Positions 1 through 12,609 of a DNA stretch of 64,000 bases are shown here, in pieces. Source of the DNA: Amphiduros pacificus (taxonomy: Eukaryota; Annelida; Polychaeta; Phyllodocida; Hesionidae); the NCBI GenBank assembly GCA_949316495.1, contig OX439004.1:12932536-12996535 (forward strand), written 5' to 3'. The notes under the pieces are model-generated. The model was not told the DNA's origin. It was given only the letters and a program-made list of their open reading frames with translations, and did not search any database. Numbering within the stretch: position 1 is the stretch's first letter; every line of letters starts with the position of its first letter. Both the position numbers and the translations under genes were made by a program.

Positions 1-1413
1 ATGTGACATTCCCCCTGCAGTACTGCTGTAATGTGGCACTGCCCCTGCAGTTCTGCTGTAATGTGGCATTGCCCCTGCAGTACTGCTGTAATGTGGCACT
101 GCCCCTGCAGTACTGCTGTAATGTGACATTGCCCCTGCAGTACTGCTGTAATGTGGCACTGCCCCTGCAGTACTGCTGTAATGTGGCACTGCCCCTTCAG
201 TACTGCTGTAATGTGGCACTGCCCCTGCAGTACTGCTGTAATGTGGCACTGCCCCTGCAGTACTGCTGTAATGTGGCACTGCCCCTTCAGTACTGCTGTA
301 ATGTGGCACTGCCCCTGCAGTACTGCTGCAATGTGGCACTGCCCCTGCAGTACTGCTGTAATGTGGCACTGCCCCTTCAGTACTGCTGTAATGTGGCACT
401 GCCCCTGCAGTACTGATGTAATGTGGCACTGCCCCTGCAGTACTGCTGTAATGTGACATTGCCCCTGCAGTACTGATGTAATGTGGCACTGCCCCTGCAG
501 TACTGCTGTAATGTGGCACTGCCCCTGCAGTACTGCTGTAATGTGGCACTGCCCCTGCAGTACTGCTGTAATGTGGCACTGCCCCTGCAGTACTGCTGTA
601 ATGTGACATTGCCCCTGCAGTACTGCTGTAATGTGGCATTGCCCCTGCAGTACTGCTGTAATGTGGCACTGCCCCTTCAGTACTGCTGTAATGTGGCACT
701 GCACCTGCAGTACTGCTGTAATGTGGCATGCCCCTGCAGTACTGCTGTAATGTGACATTGCCCCTGCAGTACTGCTGTAATGTGGCATTGCCCCTGCAGT
801 ACTGCTGTAATGTGGCACTGCCCCTGCAGTACTGCTGTAATGTGGCATGCCCCTGCAGTACTGTTGTAATGTGACATTGCCCCTGCAGTACTGCTGTAAT
901 GTGGCATGCCCCTGCAGTACTGCTGTAATGTGACATTGCCCCTGCAGTACTGCTGTAATGTGGCACTGCTCCTGCAGTACTGCTGTAATGTGGCACTGCT
1001 CCTGCAGTACTGCTGTAATGTGGCACTGCTCCTGCAGTACTGATGTAATGTGACATTGCCCCTGCAGTACTGCTGTAATGTGACATTGCCCCTGCAGTAC
1101 TGCTGTAATGTGGCACTGCCCCTGCAGTACTGCTGTAATGTGGCATTGCCCCTGCAGTACTGCTGTAATGTGGCACTGCCCCTGCAGTACTGCTGTAATG
1201 TGGCACTGCCCCTGCAGTACTGCTGTAATGTGACATTGCCCCTGCAGTACTGCTGTAATGTGGCATTGCCCCTGCAGTACTGCTGTAATGTGGCATTGCC
1301 CCTGCAGTACTGCTGTAATGTGGCATTGCCCCTGCAGTACTGCTGTAATGTGGCATTGCTCCTGCAGTACTGCTGTAATGTGGCATTGCTCCTGCAGTAC
1401 TGCTGTAATGTGG
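1..1413. repeat. 30-bp minisatellite array
   Basis: About 47 head-to-tail copies of a 30-bp unit containing CCCCTGCAGTACTGCTGTAA and then TGTGGCACTG, running off the left edge. Each unit has a PstI-type CTGCAG site. Common variants are TGGCAC/TGGCAT/TGACAT and TGCAG/TTCAG. From about 729 several units are 29 or 28 bp, which shifts the phase. Because 30 is divisible by 3, long reading frames stay open on both strands (a repeated LQYCCNVALP-type peptide). These are a by-product of the period and are not evidence for a gene. Confidence 0.95.
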
Positions 1414-2011
1414 CACTCCCGTTCAATCCCTGCAAGTTTTATTCCTGTTCAAACAATTACAAAAGGGCAATCTCTAAAAACACTTCCTAGAGGTAATCAA
1501 ACATTGATGGCTACATGTTCAGGCAGTCAGTTAACAGCAACAATATCTATTAATCTGTCAAATCCCATCCATCATGCGAGATGGCACCTTCATGAATGTG
1601 AGTGAGTGCAGATGAGATGTGGATCACATCCCCTACCTGGCCACGGTCACATTACCACCTTCCTCTCGGCAGTCAAGTTTCCAAGTTTGCCTCGCGCCCT
1701 CTCTATTGAGCCAGTCTTTTTGGCACCTTACTGCCCCTAAATAAAGTGTTGATGGGGAAGATGGGTAGAGATGAGGATGCAATAAGCTGCCGTGCCTATC
1801 TCAATCTCTGTCTCCCCTGACATCTCACAACACAAACTGCCTTGTCCAGGACATGTCCCCCACCAACAAAATCCATACTTGACCCGGGTATGAATGAGCT
1901 GAGGCGCATCTCAGACATGATGAGGCAGTCACACAGGCAAGTTTGCCGAGGCTAATTGCCACCAGATACAGCTAGTTGGGCACACTGTGTGGACACAAAT
2001 ATCCACACCTT
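1414..2011. other. Unassigned spacer
   Basis: Non-repetitive sequence between two minisatellites, with somewhat higher GC than its surroundings at 1600-1960. No gene can be supported. A weak candidate - strand exon (1637-1730) is described among the findings. Confidence 0.5.
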
Positions 2012-2385
2012 CCCACCTCGCTACCCCCACCATCACACCCACCCACCCCCACAGCCAACATCACACCCACCCCCACAGCCAACATCACACCCACCCAGCC
2101 AACATCACACCCACCATCACACCCACCATCGCACCTACCATCACACCCACCCACACAGCCACCATCACACCCACCCCCACAGTCACCATCACACCTACCA
2201 TCACACCCACCCACAAAGCCAACATCCCACCCACCCACACAGCCACCATCGCACCCACCATCACACCCACCACCACCATCACACCCACCACCATCACACC
2301 CACACAGCCACCATCACACCCACCACCATCATACCCACCCACACAGCCAACATCACACCCACCCACACAGCCAACATCAGACTGC
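2012..2385. repeat. CAC-rich minisatellite (CATCACACCCAC family)
   Basis: Imperfect tandem array of short units such as CATCACACCCAC, with longer variants containing ACAGCCAACATCACACCCAC. Strand composition is strongly skewed (C/A on +). Overlapping His/Pro/Thr-rich and Gly/Val-rich frames on the two strands come from the low complexity. Confidence 0.9.
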
Positions 2386-2650
2386 AGAGGAATGAAATTT
2401 AATTGACATGCACCTGCACTGGCTGATATGGGTTCTTCAGCACAAGCAATGCTTCAACTACTCCCATAAATAAAGTAGTCTTTAAGGTTGAACTGGCTGC
2501 TGCATCTAGCGTTTAGGGCTCTGCAAAGCCTTTGGACTATTCTGAGATGTGTCATGACAAATATGCCACTTTGTTTTTAAGCTTCGTGGTCAGAGGCCAT
2601 AGAATTGCCTTCAAAGCAACTTGACAAAGAACCGATGACATTTTCACTCA
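2386..2650. other. Unassigned spacer
   Basis: Unique sequence between two tandem arrays. I see no gene or recognisable element in it. Confidence 0.5.
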
Positions 2651-2942
2651 GGTATGGAGTGTGAATACTTCCTGTCTCCTTTCCACAAACCAGGTATGGA
2701 GTGTGAACACTTCCTGCCTCCTTTCCACAAACCAGGTATGGAGTGTGAATAATTCCTGTCTCCTTTCCACAAACCAGGTATGGAGTGTGAATACTTCCTG
2801 TCCCCTTTCCAAAAACCAGGTATGGAGTGTGAATACTTCCTGTCTACTTTCCACAAACCAGGTATGGAGTGTGAACACTTCCTGTCTACTTTCCTGTCTC
2901 CTTTCCACAAACAAGGTATGGAGTGTGAACACTTCCTGTTTC
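2651..2942. repeat. 42-bp minisatellite
   Basis: Seven copies beginning GGTATGGAGTGTGAA at 2651, 2693, 2735, 2777, 2819, 2861 and 2915. The period is 42 bp. The sixth unit is 54 bp because of a short internal duplication of CTTTCCTGTCT. Open frames on both strands follow from the multiple-of-three period. Confidence 0.95.
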
Positions 2943-4258
2943 CCATCCTTTTAATGTCCTTATTCAACAAATCATTATTAAAAACCCTCAAATTGATTGA
3001 TTACCTTATCAAAATGAATGTTTTCAACATAACAAAAACTGCATAATGAGTGTGATGTCACAGAGATCAGCCCTGATATACTGTATATAATGAGCAGCTG
3101 AGGACAGATACGTCGGCTAAAGCAGCCAGTAATCATTCTGCCAGATCAATGGTCACACTAATGCCAATTACAATATGCTCCCTTATTGATCAATGATTAA
3201 TCACATAATGTTATTATTAATTAAGTTAACAATTCTAGTCCACATTTTATTCTTACCTATGCCACAAATTCACAAAGCATCATATATGTAATCTACCTTG
3301 TGATCATATTGAATGTATTACACTGTTTTTTGGGTTGTTCTTTTTTTTATTTTCTGTCCTTTTCACAGAAAGTTTTATCACAAAATTAACATAACTTTTA
3401 CCTGATATATTGCTGCTTGTCTGACAATGCTATTTCCAGTTGGTTCCCATGGTAACCATGTCTGAAAGGAGACAGGAACACTCTATTAAATATTTTATAA
3501 CTGTCAAGCACAATGTGTTTAGATTCTGAAATAACATACAAGTATAAAAACACTGCATATCTAATCATGCCACAGGAAAAGAAACAAGACATGCCGATGG
3601 AAATAATGACATCAAACTTAGCTCTCCTGTGCATGATCACTAAAGAAATATTTACACCATTTGGCCATCAATCAAATACATGCTCTTACACTTGGATTAA
3701 GAATGGTGTTTTCCAGTATTTTACATATCTGGTGTAGAATAAATTAATCCACAGTAAAGTATATCACGGAATTGGTTCTCATATTGACAGAGCAAAGTGG
3801 AGTTGATTTCATCAATTAGGAAACAGAATTTTAAAGAAAAGATATCATTTTCTTGTAGACAATTATGCTGAGCACAGTCAAGGTCACTTTACAATTCTGT
3901 CTTTCTTTTATCATGTTCTCAAGTGTTATATTTATCACCAGCATTAACACATGCACTTAATGTTCTCTTAAAAGCTATTCATGATTTTGAGTCAATATTT
4001 GATAAGCTTGATGAAAGCTTGTTGAACTTGATGAGCGTTTGGAACTCATACTCATCTCAAGTTAACAGGGAAAAAAAAGAATTTCTCCAACACTAAATAT
4101 ATTGAGCTTTCAAAGCTACACACAATGCTCAAATAAATGTCTTGGAAGTAATGTGTAACTTAAACTGTTAATCAATAACTAGTACGAGGAAGATCCACTT
4201 GTTCATAAAGTGTTAATTTCTCTTACAAATTGTGGTTAATGACCAATATAGGAGGAAA
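2943..4258. other. Intergenic, AT-rich, no gene seen
   Basis: About 1.3 kb of AT-rich sequence with many stops in all frames. The short open frames have no domain-like composition. I see no repeat array, RNA gene or transposon ends. Confidence 0.5.
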
Positions 4259-4792
4259 ACACTGCAGATGTACACCACAGGCACAGCAGATGTACACCAC
4301 AGGCACTGCAGATGTACACCACAAGCACCACAGATGTACACCACAGGCATCGCAGATGTACACCACAGGCACTGTAGATGTACACCACAAGCACTGCAGA
4401 TGTACACCAGACACTGCAGATGTACACCACAGGCACTGCAGATGTACACCACAAGCACCACAGATGTACACCACAAGCACCACAGATGTACACCACAGGC
4501 ACCGCAGATGTACACCACAGGCACCGCAGATGTACACCACAGGCACCGCAGATGTACACCACAGGCACCGCAGATGTACACCACAGGCATCGCAGATGTA
4601 CACCACAGGCACTGCAGATGTACACCACAGGCACCGCAGATGTACACCACAGGCACTGCAGATGTACACCAGACACTGCAGATGTACACCACAGGCACCG
4701 CAGATGTACACCACAAGCACCGCAGATGTACACCACAGGCACCGCAGATGTACACCACCTGCACTTCAGATGTACACCACAGGCACTGTGGC
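4259..4792. repeat. 21-bp minisatellite
   Basis: About 25 copies of a 21-bp unit (GATGTACACCACAGGCACCG plus one base). Two 18-bp units read GATGTACACCAGACACTGCA, lacking an ACA-type step. CACCGCA, CACTGCA, CATCGCA and AGCACCACA variants are interspersed. All frames are open over the array because of the period, so the overlapping ORFs are not genes. Confidence 0.95.
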
Positions 4793-5399
4793 CAGCCTGG
4801 CTCATAGTATTCTGTCTGAATCTGCCCCTATTTGGCCACAATTTGAGGAGGTGAAAGATTATATTCACTTTGCTAATTTAGGCAATTGATGACGTGAGGC
4901 AACTAAGCAATGTGGCCCTTTGTATGGCAGGAGAAGTGTACAAGGCCGTGGCCAGTCTGAGCAGAATATGTATATCCTGGTTATTCTACCCTCACCATCA
5001 ACACATCCATCAAGGCATCCTCCTGCACACACTTGCTGACATCATCTCCTCCACAATCACAGACATAAGAGATTCTTAATGGCTCGTAACACAATTAGTA
5101 ATGAGAAAAAGTTAGGTACAGAGAATTAAATTCATCAGAAATCTCTCAATGGCTGGTAATACAATTAGTAATTAAAGTACCGAGTATTGAATTCATTAAG
5201 AAAAACGCTAAATATGTTTTACAAAGTTATAAACCTGATGACCTGAAAAAAACATATGTTTTCATGTATCATGATGGGAGTTTTGTACACAAATTACAAT
5301 TTTCCTTGTAATATATAAAGATCATGGTTAATTAAAAATCACTAATATGCAACAAACCACAAAGGTCCTTGTGTCATACACATGCCAAACGCTGCATAC
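4793..5399. other. Intergenic, no gene seen
   Basis: Unique sequence following the 21-bp array. A short direct duplication (ATGGCT/CGTAACACAATTAGTAAT) appears near 5080-5105 and again near 5148-5173. No coding or RNA gene is recognised. Confidence 0.5.
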
Positions 5400-5493
5400 A
5401 CCTTGACCTTTACTGATACTTGACCTTTACTGATACTTGACCTTTACTGATACTTGACCTTTACTGATACTTGACCTTTACTGATACTTGACC
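5400..5493. repeat. 18-bp tandem repeat
   Basis: Five to six copies of the 18-bp unit CCTTTACTGATACTTGAC, almost identical to each other. Confidence 0.9.
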
Positions 5494-6654
<1,161 letters not shown>

Positions 6655-6827
6655 TTAAAGCTTTCGTGAAATCAGATTTTCAAATGGTTTTCCTTGTATA
6701 ATATGAATATTTATTCACCAAAAGCTGAGTACAAGCAGCTTGTATATATCACAGTATCATAAACACATATCATCTAAACAAACCCCAAATTTCTGTAAAA
6801 CTGCCTGTGATTTCATGAAAGCTTTAA
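6655..6827. mobile_element. Small inverted-repeat element flanked by TTAA
   Basis: The left end TTAAAGCTTTCGTGAAATCA (6655-6674) is the reverse complement of the right end (6808-6827) with one mismatch. Both outer ends carry TTAA, the target duplicated by piggyBac- and Kolobok-type transposons. The 173-bp element has no coding capacity. The ends are seen in the sequence; assignment to a TTAA-targeting superfamily is inference from the flanks alone. Confidence 0.5.
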
Positions 6828-7620
6828 GCATGTATCTTTTGTTTTCATGGGGAATGGCTGTGGTTTGTTGTTGACTCTTTGTATTATTAATATCACAGAT
6901 ATTAATATTTAAATCGCAATACATATTGGTTCAAACTGAACTCAGAATCTGAAGTGCACGGCCAACAGGGTTGATGTTGATATATGGGCCAATGTCAATG
7001 TCGGATATATGTCCCGTTCTCAATAAGGGGAGAAGAGGACATGCATTTGGTGGGAGGAAATTCATAAAACAATATCATTATGATAATTAGGGGTTTAAAT
7101 TAACACATAACTTATTTAAAGATGCATATATAAAACGTCTACCTAAATGGTTATACCTGATGCAAAATGCACCATAGAATATTAAAATAAATAATTTATT
7201 CTGGATGTGCATTTTGTTGCTTTGGTATTGTAAATGCTGGTCGGTGTGTCCCCCATTAGTTGAACATGGCGGTGGGTGTGGCTGGCACATTCGCCACATC
7301 CTTTTGGAATGTGCTGTGACTTTGATGTGAGATTCTGTGCCGCTTATGATCAGTCTCATTTCCAGGAAATGTTCTCCAGTTCATAATGGAGAGAACTCAG
7401 CCTTCCCAAAAGCTGCACAGAATTACAATCATTCTGCACCTCACAAATATGACTTCCCACTTTACATTTATTGCAATATGGTGTGTGAACATTGAAACAG
7501 CTGCTAAGGGATTGTAAGAATCTTGTAAATATCTCATTTACACAATGATAGACTGACTTTTAACATGTTTAGCATTTAATTTCACAGTCCCTGTGTACTG
7601 AGGTATGTGTCTGTACAAGT
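6828..7620. other. Intergenic, no gene seen
   Basis: AT-rich sequence with a GC-richer patch at 7220-7340. A 90-codon - strand frame (7087-7359) crosses the patch but has no recognisable domain and no clear splice sites, so I do not call it a gene. Confidence 0.45.
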
Positions 7621-7989
7621 CCTATGTTCTGACATGAGTGTGGCATGGGGCAGTTTTGCCTATAAGTGTGGCATGGGGCATGTTTGCCCATGAGTTTGGC
7701 AAGAGGCATTTTTGCCCATGAGTGTGGCAAAGGAGCATGTTTGCCCATGAGCGTGGCAATGAGCATGTTTGCCCATGAGCGTGGCAAGGAGCATGTTTGC
7801 CCATGAGTTTGACAAGGAGCATGTTTGCCCATGAGTTTGGCAAGGAATATGTTTGGCAAGGGGCATTTTTGCCCATGAGTTTGGCAAGGGGCATTTTTAC
7901 CCATGAGTTTGGCAAGGGGCATTTTTGCCAATGAGTTTGGCAAGGAGAATGTTTGCCCATGAGCGTTGCATGGAGCATGTTTGCCCAGC
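7621..7989. repeat. About 30-bp minisatellite (CATGAGTTTGGCAAGG family)
   Basis: About 13 copies of a unit containing GCCCATGAGTTTGGCAAGG followed by GGCATTTTT or AGCATGTTT. Unit lengths are mostly near 30 bp, with some shortened copies. The overlapping - strand frames (LMGKHAPCQTHG-like) come from the repeat. Confidence 0.9.
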
Positions 7990-8150
7990 ATCTAATCTTA
8001 ACAATATACAATTAGCATTAGCACAGCTCTGAGATCGCCAATTACTTATCTGAACATTAAATATGCTCAGCGAGAGGATTGCTGCATTTGTCTCAAATGA
8101 GATTTCTTATTGGTTTGAGTCTGAGATTTTTTGATGGTTCTATGTTACTT

Positions 8151-8784
8151 TAGGGCATCATATCGTTGGATTTCATCGATACGATACGATACGTATCAAT
8201 GATTTATCAATATTCGATACATATCGATACATATCGATATTACTGAACCGAAATAGAAGAATAATTGACTGTCTTTATCGGTCCGGGTGCAAGCTCCCCA
8301 AACGGCGATATATTTAATATCTTTGGCTTAAAATACACACAGAAATATTCTACGACGTGTCAACAATAGTCCGCCTCCTATAAATAAGTGTATATATTGC
8401 TCAAATTGGAGAAAATGTGAATTTAACAATGCTTAAATATGCATACGCAACACGAGTTCGTCATTTCGAAAACCGGAAGTGACGGGGAGAAGCTCTTATT
8501 TTTGGTGCGAAAACGATTGGAGTGCTGTCACAACGTATTCATTCCCATTCAAATATTAATATATTGCGCAATGATGGATCCCTCAGTCGTCGTATTTACA
8601 TTTGAAAGATTAAAAAACTTACGATGCGTAAAATATCGAGTAAAAAATCGGTGTTATTATGATGATATGAGGGCCCAATTCGATACAAATAATATATCGA
8701 AGCACCAGTATGACAATACCGGTTATCGTATCGATGTCTGTATACCGGTATCTCGATAATATCGCGTACCGGTGTGATGCCCTA
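8151..8784. mobile_element. hAT-like non-autonomous DNA transposon
   Basis: Perfect 10-bp terminal inverted repeats TAGGGCATCA (8151-8160) and TGATGCCCTA (8775-8784). They are flanked by an exact 8-bp direct duplication TGTTACTT (8143-8150 and 8785-8792). Eight-base target duplications and TAGGG/CAGGG-type ends are the hallmark of the hAT superfamily. The 634-bp interior is rich in GATACGATA/ATATCGATA steps and codes for no transposase. A 106-codon frame inside has no recognisable domain. Part of the interior (around TTAATATCTTTGGCTT) recurs in the palindromic cluster near 33.2 kb. Confidence 0.85.
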
Positions 8785-8966
8785 TGTTACTTTCAACATT
8801 TTTTCCAGCTATATCATAACAGGGGCTACTTGTAACAGATAAAATGCTGCCTCACTGAATTGTCATGTTGCAGGTCCTTGATGACCATTCACCCGTTCAC
8901 AGATTTACAATTAAATCAAATTAAAAGAATGCAAACGGGAATCAAGCCCACAACCTGAGGATGATC
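8785..8966 (-). mobile_element. tRNA-derived SINE copy, interrupted at its 3' end by the hAT element
   Basis: Read on the - strand, this matches a second copy at about 51095-51292 (+). The shared order is a B-box-like GGGCTTGATTCCC, a body containing AAATCTGTGA, then GACAATTCAGTGAGGCAGCA, and an end AATGTTGAAAGT. The hAT target duplication TGTTACTT lies at the 3' terminus, so the hAT element landed in or at the tail of this SINE. Length is about 180-190 bp. The precise SINE family is not assigned. Confidence 0.6.
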
Positions 8967-10264
8967 ACAGAGAAACTGGTGTTTATAAACTTGCACCCTA
9001 ACTAAATGAGCTTAGATTAGCTGGTTTAGATTTCTCATCAGAAATGTTGTCAACCTGACTGACTTTTACATCATGGGTGTGTTTGCCCTGGTCTCTACCA
9101 CAATCATTGATAAAATATTATCTTATATTTTCAAGCAGATATATGAACTGTCGATGGTATCGGGCAATGATCTTCATTTTGTACATTTCTGAGAGATGAC
9201 TTATAAGAAGAAACCTATTAAAATCATAAACCTGTTGGAATCAACAAAATTATTAAGCCTTAATATTATAAAACCATGAGCCAAATATAACTAGCAGTAA
9301 TACATTATTAAGAATGACCAAATTGGTCAACTCTCCACATTCCTGGTGTGCTTGATCACGTTGATAATACTGAACTTGTTGTCAACACAGCATGAATATC
9401 AGAAAAAACAAACATAACACCAAAATTCTCACATAATGATCTAATAATTATGACATCTGTTGTGTGGGAATAAAGGCATAAAATGAAGTGTTGATTTTTT
9501 ACTTTAAGTAAAAACAACTGCAAACTGAACATTGTGAATTGCCCGCAGTGGCATTAATCACCATTCATGCAATAACACAGTGTTATTTCATACATCACAA
9601 AGACAGAATCCAATATAATGATATTAAATCATATGAAACCTTATACCAACGTCTCTCAGTTTTGCTCATGGCGTGCATATTAACGACATATAACTATGTA
9701 TTTGATACTGGAGCTTCATTATAATTAAGAGAAGGAAGGCAGGAGCCAGGTGTGATAACCCTGCAGGGCTCGTTCTTATCACTCCGTGAGGGCCAGCCCA
9801 CACTAACGTCCTCCTCCTGACATGTCCCAGCTTGGTAAAATGTTACTAAACATTACTATATCTCTTCACCCAATCTCCATATTTACATTAATGCGGAATG
9901 CATTCTTAACTTATATTACTGCTCAAAGCTAACATAAATAGAGGCAAATGCTAACTAAACACAAGTAACAGAGGCCTATTTGCAACAATAATACTTGACC
10001 CTAAAAGGCAGCATGCCGGGAAAGCTGTAAAATATGTGCATGTCTGTTAATGAACATTGTTGTTTGTCCTAAATGTTGTGTGGGTCTCCAAGCTATCAAT
10101 AATATATACGTCTTACAACGATGTAAAATTGTATGACATTTGTGCAGCTTGATCCCTGCTTTACTGAATTGTGGCTACAAAAGCAGCTGTTACCAACACG
10201 TGGCACAAGAAGGATGCCCTGCGAGTATAGTATGCCAATAAACTTTCAATGCTAAGTAAACAAT
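8967..10264. other. Intergenic, no gene seen
   Basis: AT-rich sequence. A short GC-richer patch at about 9725-9835 has an open - strand frame of about 40 codons but no homology I recognise. No array or element ends seen. Confidence 0.45.
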
Positions 10265-10555
10265 GAACAAGTCATCTCTGTACATTAATCTATCTCTGAG
10301 TATGTTTCTCACAGAGAAAAAACATCAAGTTATCTCTGTACATTACTATATCTCTGAGTATGTTTCTCACAGAGAACAAACATCAATTTATCTCTGTACA
10401 TTACTATATCTCTGAGTACACTTCTCAATACATCAGATCAAGATATCAAGCCTTCTCTGTACATTACTATATCTCTGATTTTATTTTCAAATACATCACA
10501 GAGGGCAAACAAGTCATTTCTGTTCATTGTCATAGATCTACATATATTTTTCACA
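10265..10555. repeat. About 60-bp tandem repeat
   Basis: Five diverged copies of a unit with CTCTGTACATTACTATATCT, then CTGAGTATGTTTCTCACAGAG and a variable AT-rich part. Copies lengthen and diverge to the right. Confidence 0.85.
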
Positions 10556-11047
10556 ACATCACAAAAGCCAAAATATCCTGGGAAATGAATGCAAGTGCCA
10601 TATGACATGTGTCTCTAAATCCAAAATTGGGAGTTTTCCAACGGTTCTCCAGATGTCATTGTGACATCATATTTCTTTCTAATATATCAAAGAAACAAAT
10701 TCTATCTCTAGCCTCTTGAACAGAGACCAATGTTTGACTAATTGCACATGAGAAAAATTGTGATGAAGATCTATTGCCCTGCGTAAAAGAAACACCATCT
10801 TCACAATCACATGACAAATATGGAGCAAAACACCAACAATTCATAAGTCTTCCTTCACAGATGTAATTTTTTTATATAAATAAATCAATTATTTACATTA
10901 AATACTTATCATATTTATACAGAAAGGCCTTTTATTCTCTACATATCTGTAACATATCATGGTTAAACGGCAATGAATTTATACACATACGACTTGAGCA
11001 TGATACACGCAATGCCTAGGAAGGACGAGCAGAAAGCTTCAGCAGGT
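10556..11047. other. Intergenic, no gene seen
   Basis: AT-rich unique sequence between two tandem arrays. Nothing recognisable. Confidence 0.5.
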
Positions 11048-12609
11048 CCTGGCTTCCCTGTGTATGCACACTACATATGATGGCACAATTCACCCTGTGT
11101 GTGCACACTACATATGATGGCACAATTCACCCTGTGTATGCACACTACATATGATGGCACAATTCACCCTGTGTATGCACACTACATATGATGGCACAAT
11201 TCACCCTGTGTATGCACACTACATATGATGGTACAGTTCACCCTGTGTATGCACACTACATATGATGGCACAGTTCACCCTGTGTATGCACACTACATAT
11301 GATGGCACAATTCACCCTGTGTATGCACACTACATATGATGGTACAGTTCACCCTGTGTATGCACACTACATATGATGGCACAATTCACCCTGTGTATGC
11401 ACACTACATATGATGGTACAGTTCACCCTGTGTATGCACACTACATATGATGGCACAATTCACCCTGTGTATGCACACTACATATGATGGTACAGTTCAC
11501 CCTGTGTATGCACACTACATATGATGGCACAGTTCACCCTGTGCATGCACACTACATATGATGGCACAGTTCACCCTGTGTGTGCACACTACATATGATG
11601 GCACAATTCACCCTGTGTATGCACACTACATATGATGGCACAATTCACCCTGTGTATGCACACTACATATGATGGTACAGTTCACCCTGTGTATGCACAC
11701 TACATATGATGGCACAATTCACCCTGTGTATGCACACTACATATGATGGTACAGTTCACCCTGTGTATGCACACTACATATGATGGCACAATTCACCCTG
11801 TGTATGCACACTACATATGATGGTACAGTTCACCCTGTGTATGCACACTACATATGATGGCACAATTCACCCTGTGTATGCACACTACATATGATGGTAC
11901 AGTTCACCCTGTGTATGCACACTACATATGATGGCACAATTCACCCTGTGTATGCACACTACATATGATGGCACAATACACCCTGTGTATGCACACTACA
12001 TATGATGGCACAATTCACCCTGTGTATGCACACTACATATGATGGCACAGTTCACCCTGTGCATGCACACTACATATGATGGCACAATTCACCCTGTGCA
12101 TGCACACTACATATGATGGCAAAGTTCACCCTGTGTATGCACACTACATATGATGGCACAGTTCACCCTGTGTATGCACACTACATATGATGGCACAATT
12201 TACCCTGTGTATGCACACTACATATGATGGCACAGTTCACCCTGTGCATGCACACTACATATGATGGCACAATTCACCCTGTGTATGCACACTACATATG
12301 ATGACACAGTTCACCCTGTGTATGCACACTACATATGATGGCACAATTTACCCTGTGCATGCACACTACATATGATGGCACAATTCACCCTGTGCATGCA
12401 CACTACATATGATGGCACAATTCACCCTGTGCATGCACACTACATATGATGGCACAGTTCACCCTGTGCATGCACATTACATATGATGGCACAGTTCACC
12501 CTGTGTATGCACACTACATATGATGGCACAGTTCACCCTGTGCATGCACACTACATATGATGGCACAGTTCACTCTGTGCATGCACACTACATATGATGG
12601 CACAATTCA
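11048..12609. repeat. 37-bp satellite-like array
   Basis: About 42 copies of a 37-bp unit containing TGTGTATGCACACTACATAT and then GATGGCACAATTCACCC. Two main variants (GGCACAATTC and GGTACAGTTC) alternate regularly through 11230-11920, making a 74-bp higher-order dimer. TGTGCATGCACAC variants cluster at the right. Each unit contains the palindromes TGTGNATGCACA and CATATG. As 37 is not a multiple of 3, no long reading frames arise. Confidence 0.97.

Noticed and set aside
1-1413. CRISPR-like array (regular 30-bp repeat)
   Set aside because: Units are directly contiguous with no spacers, and the window is clearly eukaryotic.
3-1490. Long Cys/Leu-rich and Gln/Cys-rich open frames on both strands
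   Set aside because: They are translations of the 30-bp minisatellite in several frames. The period keeps all frames open, with no start context or unique sequence.
1956-2406. His/Pro-rich frames resembling a histidine-rich protein
   Set aside because: Low-complexity CAC-rich array with equally long frames in all phases. No signal peptide or splice structure.
4213-4889. Overlapping 160-219 codon frames on both strands
   Set aside because: By-products of the 21-bp tandem repeat. Five overlapping frames on two strands cannot all be genes.
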